From contig NZ_CP041348.1 in NCBI RefSeq assembly GCF_009834365.1, positions 2,331,001 to 2,395,000 of the forward strand: a stretch of 64,000 bases of DNA, written 5' to 3'. Shown piece after piece: positions 43,342 through 52,088 of this stretch (position 1 is its first letter; every line of letters starts with the position of its first letter). This DNA comes from Komagataeibacter xylinus (GTDB taxonomy: Bacteria; Pseudomonadota; Alphaproteobacteria; Acetobacterales; Acetobacteraceae). Below the pieces are notes generated by a model. That model saw only the letters and a program-made list of their open reading frames with translations, made no database searches and had not been told where the DNA came from. The position numbers were made by a program, and so were the translations under genes.

Positions 43342-43859
43342 AGGAAACCATATCCATCCCCACAGGGGGGGTAGAGGCCATGGCGCCCCCGGACCGCGAG
43401 CGTTTCCGTTTTGCCATGGGGCATTTTGCTTCCGGTGTTGCGGTCGTAACCTCCAGTGATGCGGATATTAATCATGGCGCGACCATCAGTGCCGTATCCT
43501 CCGTGTCACTCGATCCGCCCCAGTTACTGGTCTGCCTCAACACCCGGAGCGCGACATGCAAGGCGATTACGGAAACCGGATATTTCGTTTTGCATATCCT
43601 CTCGGCGGAACAGGAGGCGCTGGCATTCCATTTTGCAGCACCCGCGGGCGACAAATTCAGCGATGAGGTCGGCAGGCGGGATGAGGCGGGACATTTCTTC
43701 CTGCATGAAGCATTGGTACACATGCGGTGCCGCGTCAGTGAAACACTGACAGGCGGCACGCACAGGGTCTTTATTGCCCATGTCGAGACGCTGGAAGTGG
43801 AAGACGGAGATCCTCTGGTCTATTTCCGGGGCAAGTTCGGCAAATTCAATCCGGGCTAG
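43338..43859 (+). CDS. iacG: flavin reductase (IacG-like)
   Basis: A 173-aa flavin_reduct-domain enzyme (HpaC/DIM6 type): RFRFAMGHFASGVAVVT, then GATISAVSSVSLDPPQLLVCLN, and the C-terminal HVETLEVEDGDPLVYFRGKFG. It supplies reduced FMN/FAD to the IacA-like monooxygenase. It overlaps the aldolase stop by 4 bp and has GAAGGAG as its ribosome-binding site. It completes the set of genes expected for iac. Confidence 0.85.
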   Translation: MKETISIPTGGVEAMAPPDRERFRFAMGHFASGVAVVTSSDADINHGATISAVSSVSLDPPQLLVCLNTRSATCKAITETGYFVLHILSAEQEALAFHFAAPAGDKFSDEVGRRDEAGHFFLHEALVHMRCRVSETLTGGTHRVFIAHVETLEVEDGDPLVYFRGKFGKFNPG

Positions 43860-43895
43860 AGGCTGGCATTACCCTGGCTGACATGAGGTTCATGA

Positions 43896-45041
43896 ATGAT
43901 GTTGATAAGTATTGATGACGTCCGAATTCATGCCAGGCGCAACCTGCCCGCGTGGTTTTTTGATTATGTAGAAGGGGGGGCCTATTCCGAGACCACCCTG
44001 CGCCGCAACCGGGCCGGATTTGATAGATACGCTTTTTTGCCCCGGGTGCTGCAAAGTGCATCCCGGCCCGACCTGTCGGTTCAGATCATGGGCATGAAAT
44101 GGGCCATGCCGGTCATGCCCGGGCCGGTGGGTTTTTGCGGCCTGGTTCATGCCGGGGGCGAGGTGTTGACGGCGCGTGTCGCGAGCGCATGCGGGGTGCC
44201 CATGGGGCTTTCCACCTTTTCCATCGCGCCGATGGAGGATGTGGCACGGGCGACCGATCCGGCCCGGATCATGCTCCAGCTTTATGTATTGAAGAACCGT
44301 GACATCATGCGTGACCTGCTTGTCCGCGCCCGTGCCTGCGGCATCGGCACGCTGGTGCTGACGGTTGACACCACCGTAACCCCCATGCGCGAGCGCGATG
44401 CCCGCAACGGCTTCAGGGGGGCAGGGGGGCTGTCCCTGCGGCAACTGGTGCAGATGGCGGGCAAACCACGCTGGTTTGCCCGGATCATGCGCCATGGCCA
44501 GCCACAGATAGGCAATATTATCCGCTACAACATGGGGCGGACCCTGTTCGAGCAGGCCGCCAATATCGGCCGGGAAATGGACCCCGACCTGAGCTGGACC
44601 GATCTTGCCTGGCTGCGCGACAACTGGCAGGGCAAGCTGGTTGTAAAAGGCATCCTGCACCCTGATGATGCCGTGCAATGCGCACAGGCCGGGGTGGATG
44701 GCATTGTGGTGTCCAACCATGGGGGCCGCCAGATGGATGGCGCCCTGTCCACCATCGAGGCATTGCCCGCCATCGCGGCGGCCGTGCGTGCGCGCATGAC
44801 CATCCTGCTGGATGGGGGAGTGCGTTATGGCACGGATGTGGTCAAGGCGCTCGCACTTGGCGCGCATGGTGTCATGATTGGCCGCCCGTATGTGTACGGC
44901 CTTGCCGCCAATGGTGAGCAGGGCGTGGTGGATGTGCTGGATTACTTTGCCGATGGTATCCGCTCATCGCTGACATTGCTTGGTATTTCCACCGTCAATG
45001 CCCTCCATGATCAATCCGCGCGGTACATGATCCAGTCCTGA
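43896..45041 (+). CDS. FMN-dependent alpha-hydroxy-acid dehydrogenase
   Basis: A 381-aa TIM-barrel flavoenzyme of the lactate/mandelate/glycolate family, which oxidises a 2-hydroxy acid to the 2-oxo acid. Typical signatures are FDYVEGGAYSETTLRRN (about 22-38), PGPVGFCGLVHAGGE, LQLYVLKNR, TVDTTV and the active-site SNHGGRQMDG (His near 270). It follows the iacG-like gene by 36 bp and is followed by the NIPSNAP gene. The substrate could be indolelactate or a hydroxy acid released from the side chain; neither is shown. Confidence 0.85.
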   Translation: MMLISIDDVRIHARRNLPAWFFDYVEGGAYSETTLRRNRAGFDRYAFLPRVLQSASRPDLSVQIMGMKWAMPVMPGPVGFCGLVHAGGEVLTARVASACGVPMGLSTFSIAPMEDVARATDPARIMLQLYVLKNRDIMRDLLVRARACGIGTLVLTVDTTVTPMRERDARNGFRGAGGLSLRQLVQMAGKPRWFARIMRHGQPQIGNIIRYNMGRTLFEQAANIGREMDPDLSWTDLAWLRDNWQGKLVVKGILHPDDAVQCAQAGVDGIVVSNHGGRQMDGALSTIEALPAIAAAVRARMTILLDGGVRYGTDVVKALALGAHGVMIGRPYVYGLAANGEQGVVDVLDYFADGIRSSLTLLGISTVNALHDQSARYMIQS

Positions 45042-45059
45042 AAAATAAGGATAAGCAGC

Positions 45060-45671
45060 ATGCTGTATGAACTGGTAACGCTTTCGGTCCTGCCTGCGCG
45101 GCGCCTGTCGGTTCTGGACCAGCTCGAACGCGCGCACCACAGCGGCGCACACGGTTTTCTGGGCTGCTGGACCAGCGAGATTGGCCAGCTGAACCGTATT
45201 GTCATCCTGCGTGCCTTTGCCGATGCCGCTACATGGCTGGCAGCGCGGCAGTCCCGGATTGCGGCCACGACCCCTCTGGGCGTGAATGCGGATGACCTGC
45301 ATGCGGTCTCCTGCACAACGGGCCTTGGCTTTCCGTTCCTGCCCGTGGTCACACCGGGGGCGTATGGTCGGGTGTATGAACTGCGCAGCTACCGCATCCG
45401 GCCGGGGAGCATGGCCGCCATGGTCAAGGGGTTTGAACAGGCCCTGCCGGCACGGCTCAGGGTCTCGCCCCTTCTTCTGGCCATGCATGAACTCGATGGG
45501 GAAGGGCGGTTCATTCATATATGGCCGTATGCCTCGCTTGAAGAACGCGGGCGCATCCGTGCGCAGGTGGTGCGCGATGGCATATGGCCCCCAAAAAGCA
45601 ACGCAGCCGCCCTGACATACGACATGCGCAATGAAATCCTGCTGCCTGCTGTCTTTTCTCCCCTGCAATAG
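45060..45671 (+). CDS. NIPSNAP-family protein
   Basis: A 203-aa protein made of two ferredoxin-like NIPSNAP repeats: MLYELVTLSVLPARRL...L..LE with LLG.W.SEIGQLN.IV.L, and GRVYELRSYRIRPGSMAAMV with LDGEGRFIHIWPY.SLEER. Bacterial members often lie in aromatic or xenobiotic catabolic operons, with no settled function. AAGGA precedes the start 18 bp after the previous stop. It is the last gene of the plus-strand operon and converges on the MHS transporter gene. Confidence 0.82.
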   Translation: MLYELVTLSVLPARRLSVLDQLERAHHSGAHGFLGCWTSEIGQLNRIVILRAFADAATWLAARQSRIAATTPLGVNADDLHAVSCTTGLGFPFLPVVTPGAYGRVYELRSYRIRPGSMAAMVKGFEQALPARLRVSPLLLAMHELDGEGRFIHIWPYASLEERGRIRAQVVRDGIWPPKSNAAALTYDMRNEILLPAVFSPLQ

Positions 45672-45689
45672 CTCCCGGGATGCTTCTCC

Positions 45690-46940
45690 TTACGCTTGTG
45701 GTGCCGGTTTCATGAAGATCATGGTCACAAGCGTGAGGAGGGACAGAAAGGTCATGTAAATAAAAACACTCCACACCGAGTGGTAATGCGCATAAAGCGC
45801 TGTGGCGAGCATGGGCGACAGGCCGCCCGCCACGATGGCGCCAAGTTCATGCGCCAGCGCAACACCCGTATAGCGGATCGGGGCAGGAAACAGGCCGGAC
45901 AGCAGGGCTGGCTGGACTGCAATCATCGGAGCATGTGCCAGCGGAAAGGCCAGCACGAAGGCGAGAAGGACTTTTGCTTCCGCACGCGATGCGATCAGTT
46001 CAAAAAACAGCCATGACACCGGTATGAAAGCCATGATGCCCACAAGATAGACCTGCCGCTGCCCGATCCGGTCTGACAGATACCCGAACAGGGGCATGGC
46101 GATTGCATCCGCAATCAGCCCCAGCGATACGCCAAGCAGCAGCCAACCCACGGGTACATGAATTGACCGGCCATAAACCAGCGAGAATGTGGTTAGAATA
46201 TAGATTCCGCCATTTTCCGCCAGGCGCAGGCCAATACCGCACAAGACGGCGCGGGGCGCATGCCGCAGCACCTCAAGGATGGGCAGCCGTGTCGCGGCAT
46301 CCTGTCGCGGTGGGGCATTGTCGCGCAACCTGTGCCGCAGGCCCAGGCCGAGCACGATGAAGGGAATTGTGAGCACAAAGGGAACGCGCCAGCCATAGCC
46401 GGTCAGGGCATCCGGATCGAGATACTGCGCGAGCAGCAGCGTGGCATTGCCCATGACCATGCCAATGGCCACGCCAGACTGGCTCAGGGCCGTTGTGCGG
46501 CCCAGATTGCCAGGGCGTGCATGCGCGCCGAGCATCAGCACGCCACCGGCCCATTCGCCGCCCACGGCCACGCCCTGCACCACGCGCAAAGTCATGAGCA
46601 GCAGGGGAGCAAGAAGCCCGATACGGCTGTAACCGGGCAGGAACCCGATTGCTGCGGTGGCAACCCCCATGATGGCGAATGTCCACATCATGGCGGTAAA
46701 GCGCCCGAACCGGTCTCCTATGTGGCCAAACAGGATGCCACCCACTGGCCGGGCCAGAAAACCCAGAAAGAAGACAACAAAAACCTCAATCTGCCCAAGA
46801 AGGGGGTTGCGCTGTGATGGAAAGAAGATCTGGTTGAACACGAGCGATGAAGCCGTGGCGTAAAGGGCAAAATCATACCATTCCAGCACATTGCCCAGTA
46901 AGGCGCTCAGCAGGGCCAGCCGCGCGGTGGGTGTGGTCAT
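45690..46940 (-). CDS. MFS transporter, MHS (metabolite:H+ symporter) family
   Basis: A 416-aa permease with 12 membrane segments. The MHS opening GNVLEWYDFALYATAS, and RPVGGILFGHIGDRFGR after helix 2, are diagnostic. These carriers import organic acids such as shikimate, alpha-ketoglutarate or aromatic acids. It is last in a three-gene minus-strand operon and overlaps the preceding gene by 4 bp, so its substrate is probably that operon's substrate. Confidence 0.85.
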   Translation of the reverse strand: MTTPTARLALLSALLGNVLEWYDFALYATASSLVFNQIFFPSQRNPLLGQIEVFVVFFLGFLARPVGGILFGHIGDRFGRFTAMMWTFAIMGVATAAIGFLPGYSRIGLLAPLLLMTLRVVQGVAVGGEWAGGVLMLGAHARPGNLGRTTALSQSGVAIGMVMGNATLLLAQYLDPDALTGYGWRVPFVLTIPFIVLGLGLRHRLRDNAPPRQDAATRLPILEVLRHAPRAVLCGIGLRLAENGGIYILTTFSLVYGRSIHVPVGWLLLGVSLGLIADAIAMPLFGYLSDRIGQRQVYLVGIMAFIPVSWLFFELIASRAEAKVLLAFVLAFPLAHAPMIAVQPALLSGLFPAPIRYTGVALAHELGAIVAGGLSPMLATALYAHYHSVWSVFIYMTFLSLLTLVTMIFMKPAPQA

Positions 46941-47917
46941 GGCATGTCTTTCAGGCGGGCTGCCAGCCTGCGCAGCACAGCCTCGCGCCAGGCCTGCGTA
47001 TCGCGACCGGTGTGGTTATAAAACCCCGTTCCATCACGCAGGCCACGACGGTGGTGGGCCATGTTCTCTTTTATGATGGGAGGTGCTGCGAATTTGGGGT
47101 CGTGCAGGGCATGCTCCAGATAGGCGGATGCATGAAACAGAATATCGCAGCCGCCCCAGTCAATAAATTCAAGTAATCCGATTTCGGCAAAACGAAAGCC
47201 GAAGCCATAATGCACCGCGCGATCAATATCTGCGGCACTGGCCACGCCTTCCTCCACCATGCGCGCGGCTTCGTTCATGACCAAGGCCTGCAGGCGGGGC
47301 ACGATAAAGCCGGGGCTGGGGCGGCAGGTCACAGTCTGTTTGCCAACGTTGCGCAGGTGGCTGGCCAGGGTGGCGGTTACGGCAGGATCGGTCCGGGTGC
47401 CGGGCGAAAGTTCGACAAGAGGGATGATGTAAGCCGGATTGAGCCAGTGGGCGTTGATGAAGCGTTCAGGGTTCACCACGGCGGCCGACAGGTCATCGAC
47501 CATGATGGTGGAGGTCGTTGACGCAATAATGGACGCCCCATCACACCGCCGGGAAATGGCCCGGAGGGTTTCGTGCTTGATGGCTATCTCTTCCGGCACG
47601 CATTCATAGACAAGATCCTGTGCGGTAAAGGTCAGGGCCGGGTCGGATAACGGGCGGATCGTCACCAGATCCGCCAGTGCAGGGCTTTCGGCCCGCAGGC
47701 CGATGCGCGCGATCAGGTCCCATCCTTCCTGCAGTTCCTGCCATGCCGTGGCTTGGCGGCTGGCAAAGGCTGCGGGCGTGCGCTCGCGGCAGTCCAGCAG
47801 CACGACCGGCGTGCCACGACAGGCATAGTGCAGGGCAATGCCCTGCGCCATGCGCCCCACGCCAAGGCACAGGACACGGTGCACGCCGGGCTGCGGGCAG
47901 GCGGTGATATCCGTCAT
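46937..47917 (-). CDS. 3-hydroxyacyl-CoA dehydrogenase-like NAD-dependent oxidoreductase
   Basis: A 326-aa two-domain dehydrogenase. The NAD-binding domain begins VLCLGVGRMAQGIALHYA (about 14-31). The conserved INAHWLNPAYIIPLVELSPG (about 186-205) carries the catalytic His, and VTCRPSPGFIVPRLQALVMNEA leads the C-terminal dimerisation domain. The W after the catalytic His and LVELSPG are more like the hydroxyacid (carnitine/gulonate type) branch than fatty-acid enzymes. It overlaps the transporter gene and lies 8 bp after the opine-dehydrogenase-like gene. Confidence 0.82.
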   Translation of the reverse strand: MTDITACPQPGVHRVLCLGVGRMAQGIALHYACRGTPVVLLDCRERTPAAFASRQATAWQELQEGWDLIARIGLRAESPALADLVTIRPLSDPALTFTAQDLVYECVPEEIAIKHETLRAISRRCDGASIIASTTSTIMVDDLSAAVVNPERFINAHWLNPAYIIPLVELSPGTRTDPAVTATLASHLRNVGKQTVTCRPSPGFIVPRLQALVMNEAARMVEEGVASAADIDRAVHYGFGFRFAEIGLLEFIDWGGCDILFHASAYLEHALHDPKFAAPPIIKENMAHHRRGLRDGTGFYNHTGRDTQAWREAVLRRLAARLKDMP

Positions 47918-47925
47918 GCGGGCAC

Positions 47926-49032
47926 CTATGCAAAACCCCGTTGCAGTTTTTCCAGCAGGCCATCGCGGTCAAGGCCGCCCAGCCCCACATCATGCAGCGT
48001 GCGGCCATGGGTGCGGAAATCCATGCCGCATATGGCTGAACCAATGGACAGGAACGCATCGACAAGGGGAACGGATGTGTGGGTAACACCGGCAACGGAC
48101 CACAGCAGCGAAAGCCCCAGCCGTGTATCCTCCATCATGTAGCGATGATGCAGCAGGTCTATCTTTTCGCGCCAGTCGCCCGAATCAGTCAGGCCATCAT
48201 GCGCCTTGCGGCCGTACATCCATTCATCATCGGAGAGGTCGTAATGGTCCCGCAGCGGAAAGTGCGGGCCTGCATATCCCATGGCCGCGCGCAGGGCGAT
48301 GCGTTCGTGATCGAGCGCATCGGTTACACGGCGTATGGCGGGCTGCGTGCCTTCGGCATGAATGTCCCATGCCGGAAAATGTTCGAGCGGGCCTGCATTC
48401 ATGATGATAAGGGGCGGATGGATGATGGGGCCTGCATTCATCAGGGCGCCGGACAGCGCATCGCCACAGTCCTCGATCACACCGGGAAAAACGTGGCCGA
48501 GCCGTTCAAGCGCCCAGGACGCCGCCACGCGGGGGAAGACGCCGGTTGGCAGGCGGGTCGCCCGCCCCGATATCGTGACGCCATACGGGCTGTATTTGCG
48601 GGCAAGCCAGGGTAGGGTTCCGGTCTCGGCAAAGGCGGTTCGGGCCGGATTGCCTGCCATATGCTGGTAATGCGCAAATAAAACCGAGCCCAGCGTGCCG
48701 GGCGGCAGGTAGACGACCTGCCCATCGGTCAGGTGAGGGGCGAGGGTGCGGCCTATTGTCTCCTGTGCAAAGGCGGGTGCGACCACCAGTATGACCGCAG
48801 CACCACGTATGGCTTCGGCCATGTCGCCTGTAATGACATCAATCTTTACTTCATGCTGGCCGGATGCATCACGCATGCCCATCATGTTGCCATGGGCATT
48901 ATGGGCGGAAACCTGTTCCGCATTATGGCGCCACAGGCGGATGCGGTGCCCCTGGCGCGCAAGGTCGGCGGCAGCCGCGAAGCCTCCGTTCCCGCCCCCC
49001 AGAACAGCGATATCAAGATGATCGTTACTCAT
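47926..49032 (-). CDS. NAD/NADP octopine/nopaline dehydrogenase-family protein
   Basis: A 368-aa protein. The N-terminal Rossmann motif is VLGGGNGGFAAAADLARQGH (about 9-28). The C-terminal opine-dehydrogenase domain contains a typical GPIIHPPLIIMNAGPLEH stretch and the acid-base DER-like region in DHERIALRAAMGY. Family members reduce imines formed from an amino acid and a 2-oxo acid, or act on hydroxy acids. It is the first gene of the minus-strand operon and lies divergent from the MFS gene at 49205. The substrate is unknown. Confidence 0.8.
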   Translation of the reverse strand: MSNDHLDIAVLGGGNGGFAAAADLARQGHRIRLWRHNAEQVSAHNAHGNMMGMRDASGQHEVKIDVITGDMAEAIRGAAVILVVAPAFAQETIGRTLAPHLTDGQVVYLPPGTLGSVLFAHYQHMAGNPARTAFAETGTLPWLARKYSPYGVTISGRATRLPTGVFPRVAASWALERLGHVFPGVIEDCGDALSGALMNAGPIIHPPLIIMNAGPLEHFPAWDIHAEGTQPAIRRVTDALDHERIALRAAMGYAGPHFPLRDHYDLSDDEWMYGRKAHDGLTDSGDWREKIDLLHHRYMMEDTRLGLSLLWSVAGVTHTSVPLVDAFLSIGSAICGMDFRTHGRTLHDVGLGGLDRDGLLEKLQRGFA

Positions 49033-49204
49033 GAGAACAGGGTCTTTCCCTTTTTGGAATATTCAGGATCGTTTCATAAAAAATACGGTATCGCAACATT
49101 TAATGGTGTATTTTTCCATAAATAATTCACATATTGCAGGCATGCGGGTCTGCGGGTCCGCAATGGAGGTCCTCCATGTGCTCACAAACCATTACAGGGT
49201 AGAA

Positions 49205-50512
49205 ATGTTCATGGCATCGGGTTCGCGCTGGGGTATCGTCCTGCTCTTCATGGCCGCTTATGTCCTTTCCTTCATCGACCGGCAGATCCTTGCCCTGCTG
49301 ATCGGGCCGATCCGCGCCGATCTGGGGATTACCGATACACAGTTCGGCCTGCTGAGCGGGCTGGCTTTTTCCATTTTCTATGCCGTGCTGGGGCTGCCTA
49401 TCGCGGGGTTGAGCGACCGGTACGCGCGGCCTGTCATTATTGCTGCTGGCATACTGGTCTGGAGCATCGCAACGCTGGGCTGTGCGTTCGTGCATTCCTT
49501 CGCCATGCTGTTCGTATTCCGCATCATGGTGGGGGCAGGTGAGGCAACGCTGGCGCCCGCAGTTTATTCCTATATAGCCGACATCATTCCACGCCCGAAG
49601 CTGGGCTGGGCCATGTCGGTCTTTTCCCTCGGGTCGTTTATCGGCTCCGGGCTTGCCTTCATGCTCGGCGGTTCCATCCTTTCGCTTACCGTGGGGCAGC
49701 CCGACCTGAATGTGTTCGGGGCGGTGATCCACCCGTGGCAGCTCTGCTTCGCCATAGTCGGGCTACCGGGAATTGTGTTGAGTGCGATTATTTTCCTGTG
49801 GGTCAGGGAACCGGTACAGGCAGGCGGCCGCGCACTGACGCGCAAGGGCGCCAGCATGAGCGTGGCCATGCAGTATCTGTGGCAGAACCGCGCACTCTTC
49901 GTGCCCCATATCCTGGGTTATACCTTTATTGCCATGACACTGTTTTCATTGCTGGGCTGGATGCCTGCGGTCCTGATGCGCGTGCATGGCATGTCACCGC
50001 GTATTGTCGGGTTCGCGTTTGGCGGCATTGCCATGGTCTGCGGTGTGTCGGGTGTCCTGACCAGTGGCAGGCTGGTTGATACGCTCACGCAACGCGGCCA
50101 TAAGGGCGCACCCATGATAACGGGCGCAATCGGCGCGCTTGGCGTTGTGCTGCCTATGGCAATCATCGGTTTCGCGCAGGCAACGCCCGTTATTCTAATC
50201 TGCCTGGCTGTGGCCTTTTACTTCGCGTCCTTTCCCATGCCGCCTTCCACTTTCGTGCAGCAGGTGGCCGTTCCGCAAGAAATGCGGGCCCGCCTTTCGG
50301 CTGTTCTGCTGTTTTTCAATGCAATGGGGGGACTGGCAGGGGGCGCCTTCCTGATCGGTTTTTTAAACGATCATGTGTTCCACTCACCCATGGCGGTCGG
50401 CACGTCGCTCTGTCTTGTGGCGATAGGCTCCAGTAGCCTCGGCGCGCTTCTGCTTCTTGCCAGCAGGAAACCTTTCGAGAGGCTCATGGCTCAAAGCCGC
50501 CACCGGACCTGA
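49205..50512 (+). CDS. MFS transporter (spinster-like)
   Basis: A 435-aa permease with 12 segments. It starts WGIVLLFMAAYVLSFIDRQILALLIGPIRADL, and GLPIAGLSDRYARP after helix 2 is the motif of the spinster-like MFS group, often found in aromatic catabolic clusters. I chose ATG 49205, with AGGG 5 bp upstream, because upstream in-frame codons do not extend the transporter. It is divergent from the opine-dehydrogenase-like operon. Confidence 0.82.
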   Translation: MFMASGSRWGIVLLFMAAYVLSFIDRQILALLIGPIRADLGITDTQFGLLSGLAFSIFYAVLGLPIAGLSDRYARPVIIAAGILVWSIATLGCAFVHSFAMLFVFRIMVGAGEATLAPAVYSYIADIIPRPKLGWAMSVFSLGSFIGSGLAFMLGGSILSLTVGQPDLNVFGAVIHPWQLCFAIVGLPGIVLSAIIFLWVREPVQAGGRALTRKGASMSVAMQYLWQNRALFVPHILGYTFIAMTLFSLLGWMPAVLMRVHGMSPRIVGFAFGGIAMVCGVSGVLTSGRLVDTLTQRGHKGAPMITGAIGALGVVLPMAIIGFAQATPVILICLAVAFYFASFPMPPSTFVQQVAVPQEMRARLSAVLLFFNAMGGLAGGAFLIGFLNDHVFHSPMAVGTSLCLVAIGSSSLGALLLLASRKPFERLMAQSRHRT

Positions 50513-50719
50513 GGCGAAATATGTGGCGTAGGGTCATGTCCCTGCAACGGTCTTTGTAGTGCTTCCCTTTCCGCGCGACCTGACACGATCACCGCTGCGG
50601 CAGCGTATCCGGTCGGGCAGTTCCCGCCGGTCGGCGCCGGAGCCGGTTGCGGGCGTGTTCATGTCCCGCAACCAGAACGATATGTTGATGCCTTCATCGC
50701 CAGAAATGGAAAAGGATTA

Positions 50720-51979
50720 TTAGGCCTGCACGCTGTCTTTCGTGCGGGACAGGCGTTGCGCTACCCCAAACAGGCCGCCTGCAACAAGGGCCGCCACCGT
50801 CGCAACGCTGCCCAGCGCCGCAATCGGCGGCAGGCGGAGCGGCGCATCCAGCGCAAGCGGCACGAGCAGGGGGCCAAGACCCGCGCCAACCAGCACGTTC
50901 AGGAAAAAACTGAACGATGTCATAAATCCCCGCCGCTGCGGCGTGCCCAGATACAGGATCAGGTTCAGCCCCAGCGTTGAGCACATGCCAGCCAGGGCAA
51001 CAATGCCCGTCATCATGCACAGCGTCAGGCCGTAACCGTACAGGTCGCCCCCCATGCCAAGACCCGCAAGGACCAGCAGCAGCACGATAACCGACCTGTA
51101 AAAAAGACCCTGCTCGCGCGTCTTCATCAGGCGGTCACTCAGTTGCCCGCCCAGGCTCACGCCCATCAGGCCGCCCACGATCAGGAACCACCCCAGCACC
51201 TTGCCAATATGGGCGGCCGATACATTGAAGGCATGCACCATGACATAAGGCGCCCATGCCCCCACCGCATTGTCGATGATGGAAATGGCGGATACCGCCA
51301 GGCAGGTCATGAACAGGGCCATGCGGGTGGAAAGAGGCTCAGGCGCATCATCGGGCCTGTCCTGTACCGTGGCCGCATGCGTGCGTAAGGGTTCACGGAC
51401 AACGAACAGGGCCAGCACGCACATGGCCATGCCCAGCATGCCCAGAAACATGAAAATACGCCGCCAGGGCGCCAGATGCGGCATGAAGGGTGCAAGGAGC
51501 GCGCCCCCGGCAGGCCCCAGCAACCAGCCGCCAACAATGATGGAAACGCCACCGCCCGCCACAATGCCGGAGAAATAGAAGCCCAGCGCCCGGCCCTGCT
51601 GGTGGCGGGGGAAAATGTCGCCAATCAGGGAAAGCGCAACGGGCGCCAGGGCCGCCTCGCCCGAGGCCACGAGCATGCGCCCCGCCAGCATGAGTGGAAA
51701 CTGCATGGCAAGGCCGCATACGATCGTGCCCGCACTCCATAACCCTATGGCTGCAATGAGAAAGGGCTTGCGGGGGAGGCGGTCAACCAGCCAGCCAACT
51801 GGCAGGCCCATCACGGCATAGATGACACCAAAAAACGTGCCGATCAGCAGCGCAAACTGGTAGTTGCTGATGTGCATGTCCAGTTTGACAAAATCAATGA
51901 CCAGACTCAGGATTTCGCGATCGGTGTATGATAGTAGCGCGCATGTAAACAGGAAGAACAGAACGATAAGGTTACGCAT
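50720..51979 (-). CDS. MFS transporter (spinster-like)
   Basis: A 419-aa permease starting LIVLFFLFTCALLSYTDREILSLVIDFVKLDM, with GLPVGWLVDRLPRKPFL after helix 2 and GRMLVASGEAALAPVALSLIGD. It is related to the transporter at 49205 but clearly distinct. It lies 109 bp downstream of a TonB receptor on the same strand, so outer- and inner-membrane steps for one substrate may be coexpressed. Confidence 0.82.
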   Translation of the reverse strand: MRNLIVLFFLFTCALLSYTDREILSLVIDFVKLDMHISNYQFALLIGTFFGVIYAVMGLPVGWLVDRLPRKPFLIAAIGLWSAGTIVCGLAMQFPLMLAGRMLVASGEAALAPVALSLIGDIFPRHQQGRALGFYFSGIVAGGGVSIIVGGWLLGPAGGALLAPFMPHLAPWRRIFMFLGMLGMAMCVLALFVVREPLRTHAATVQDRPDDAPEPLSTRMALFMTCLAVSAISIIDNAVGAWAPYVMVHAFNVSAAHIGKVLGWFLIVGGLMGVSLGGQLSDRLMKTREQGLFYRSVIVLLLVLAGLGMGGDLYGYGLTLCMMTGIVALAGMCSTLGLNLILYLGTPQRRGFMTSFSFFLNVLVGAGLGPLLVPLALDAPLRLPPIAALGSVATVAALVAGGLFGVAQRLSRTKDSVQA

Positions 51980-52088
51980 AAATAAGATCCTGCTTCATGC
52001 CCGGTGTGCCAGGATCATGCTTGGAAAGCGGCATGATGGTCAAATGCGCCCGGCTTTCTGCCTGATGTAGCGGAAGCCGGGATGTGTT

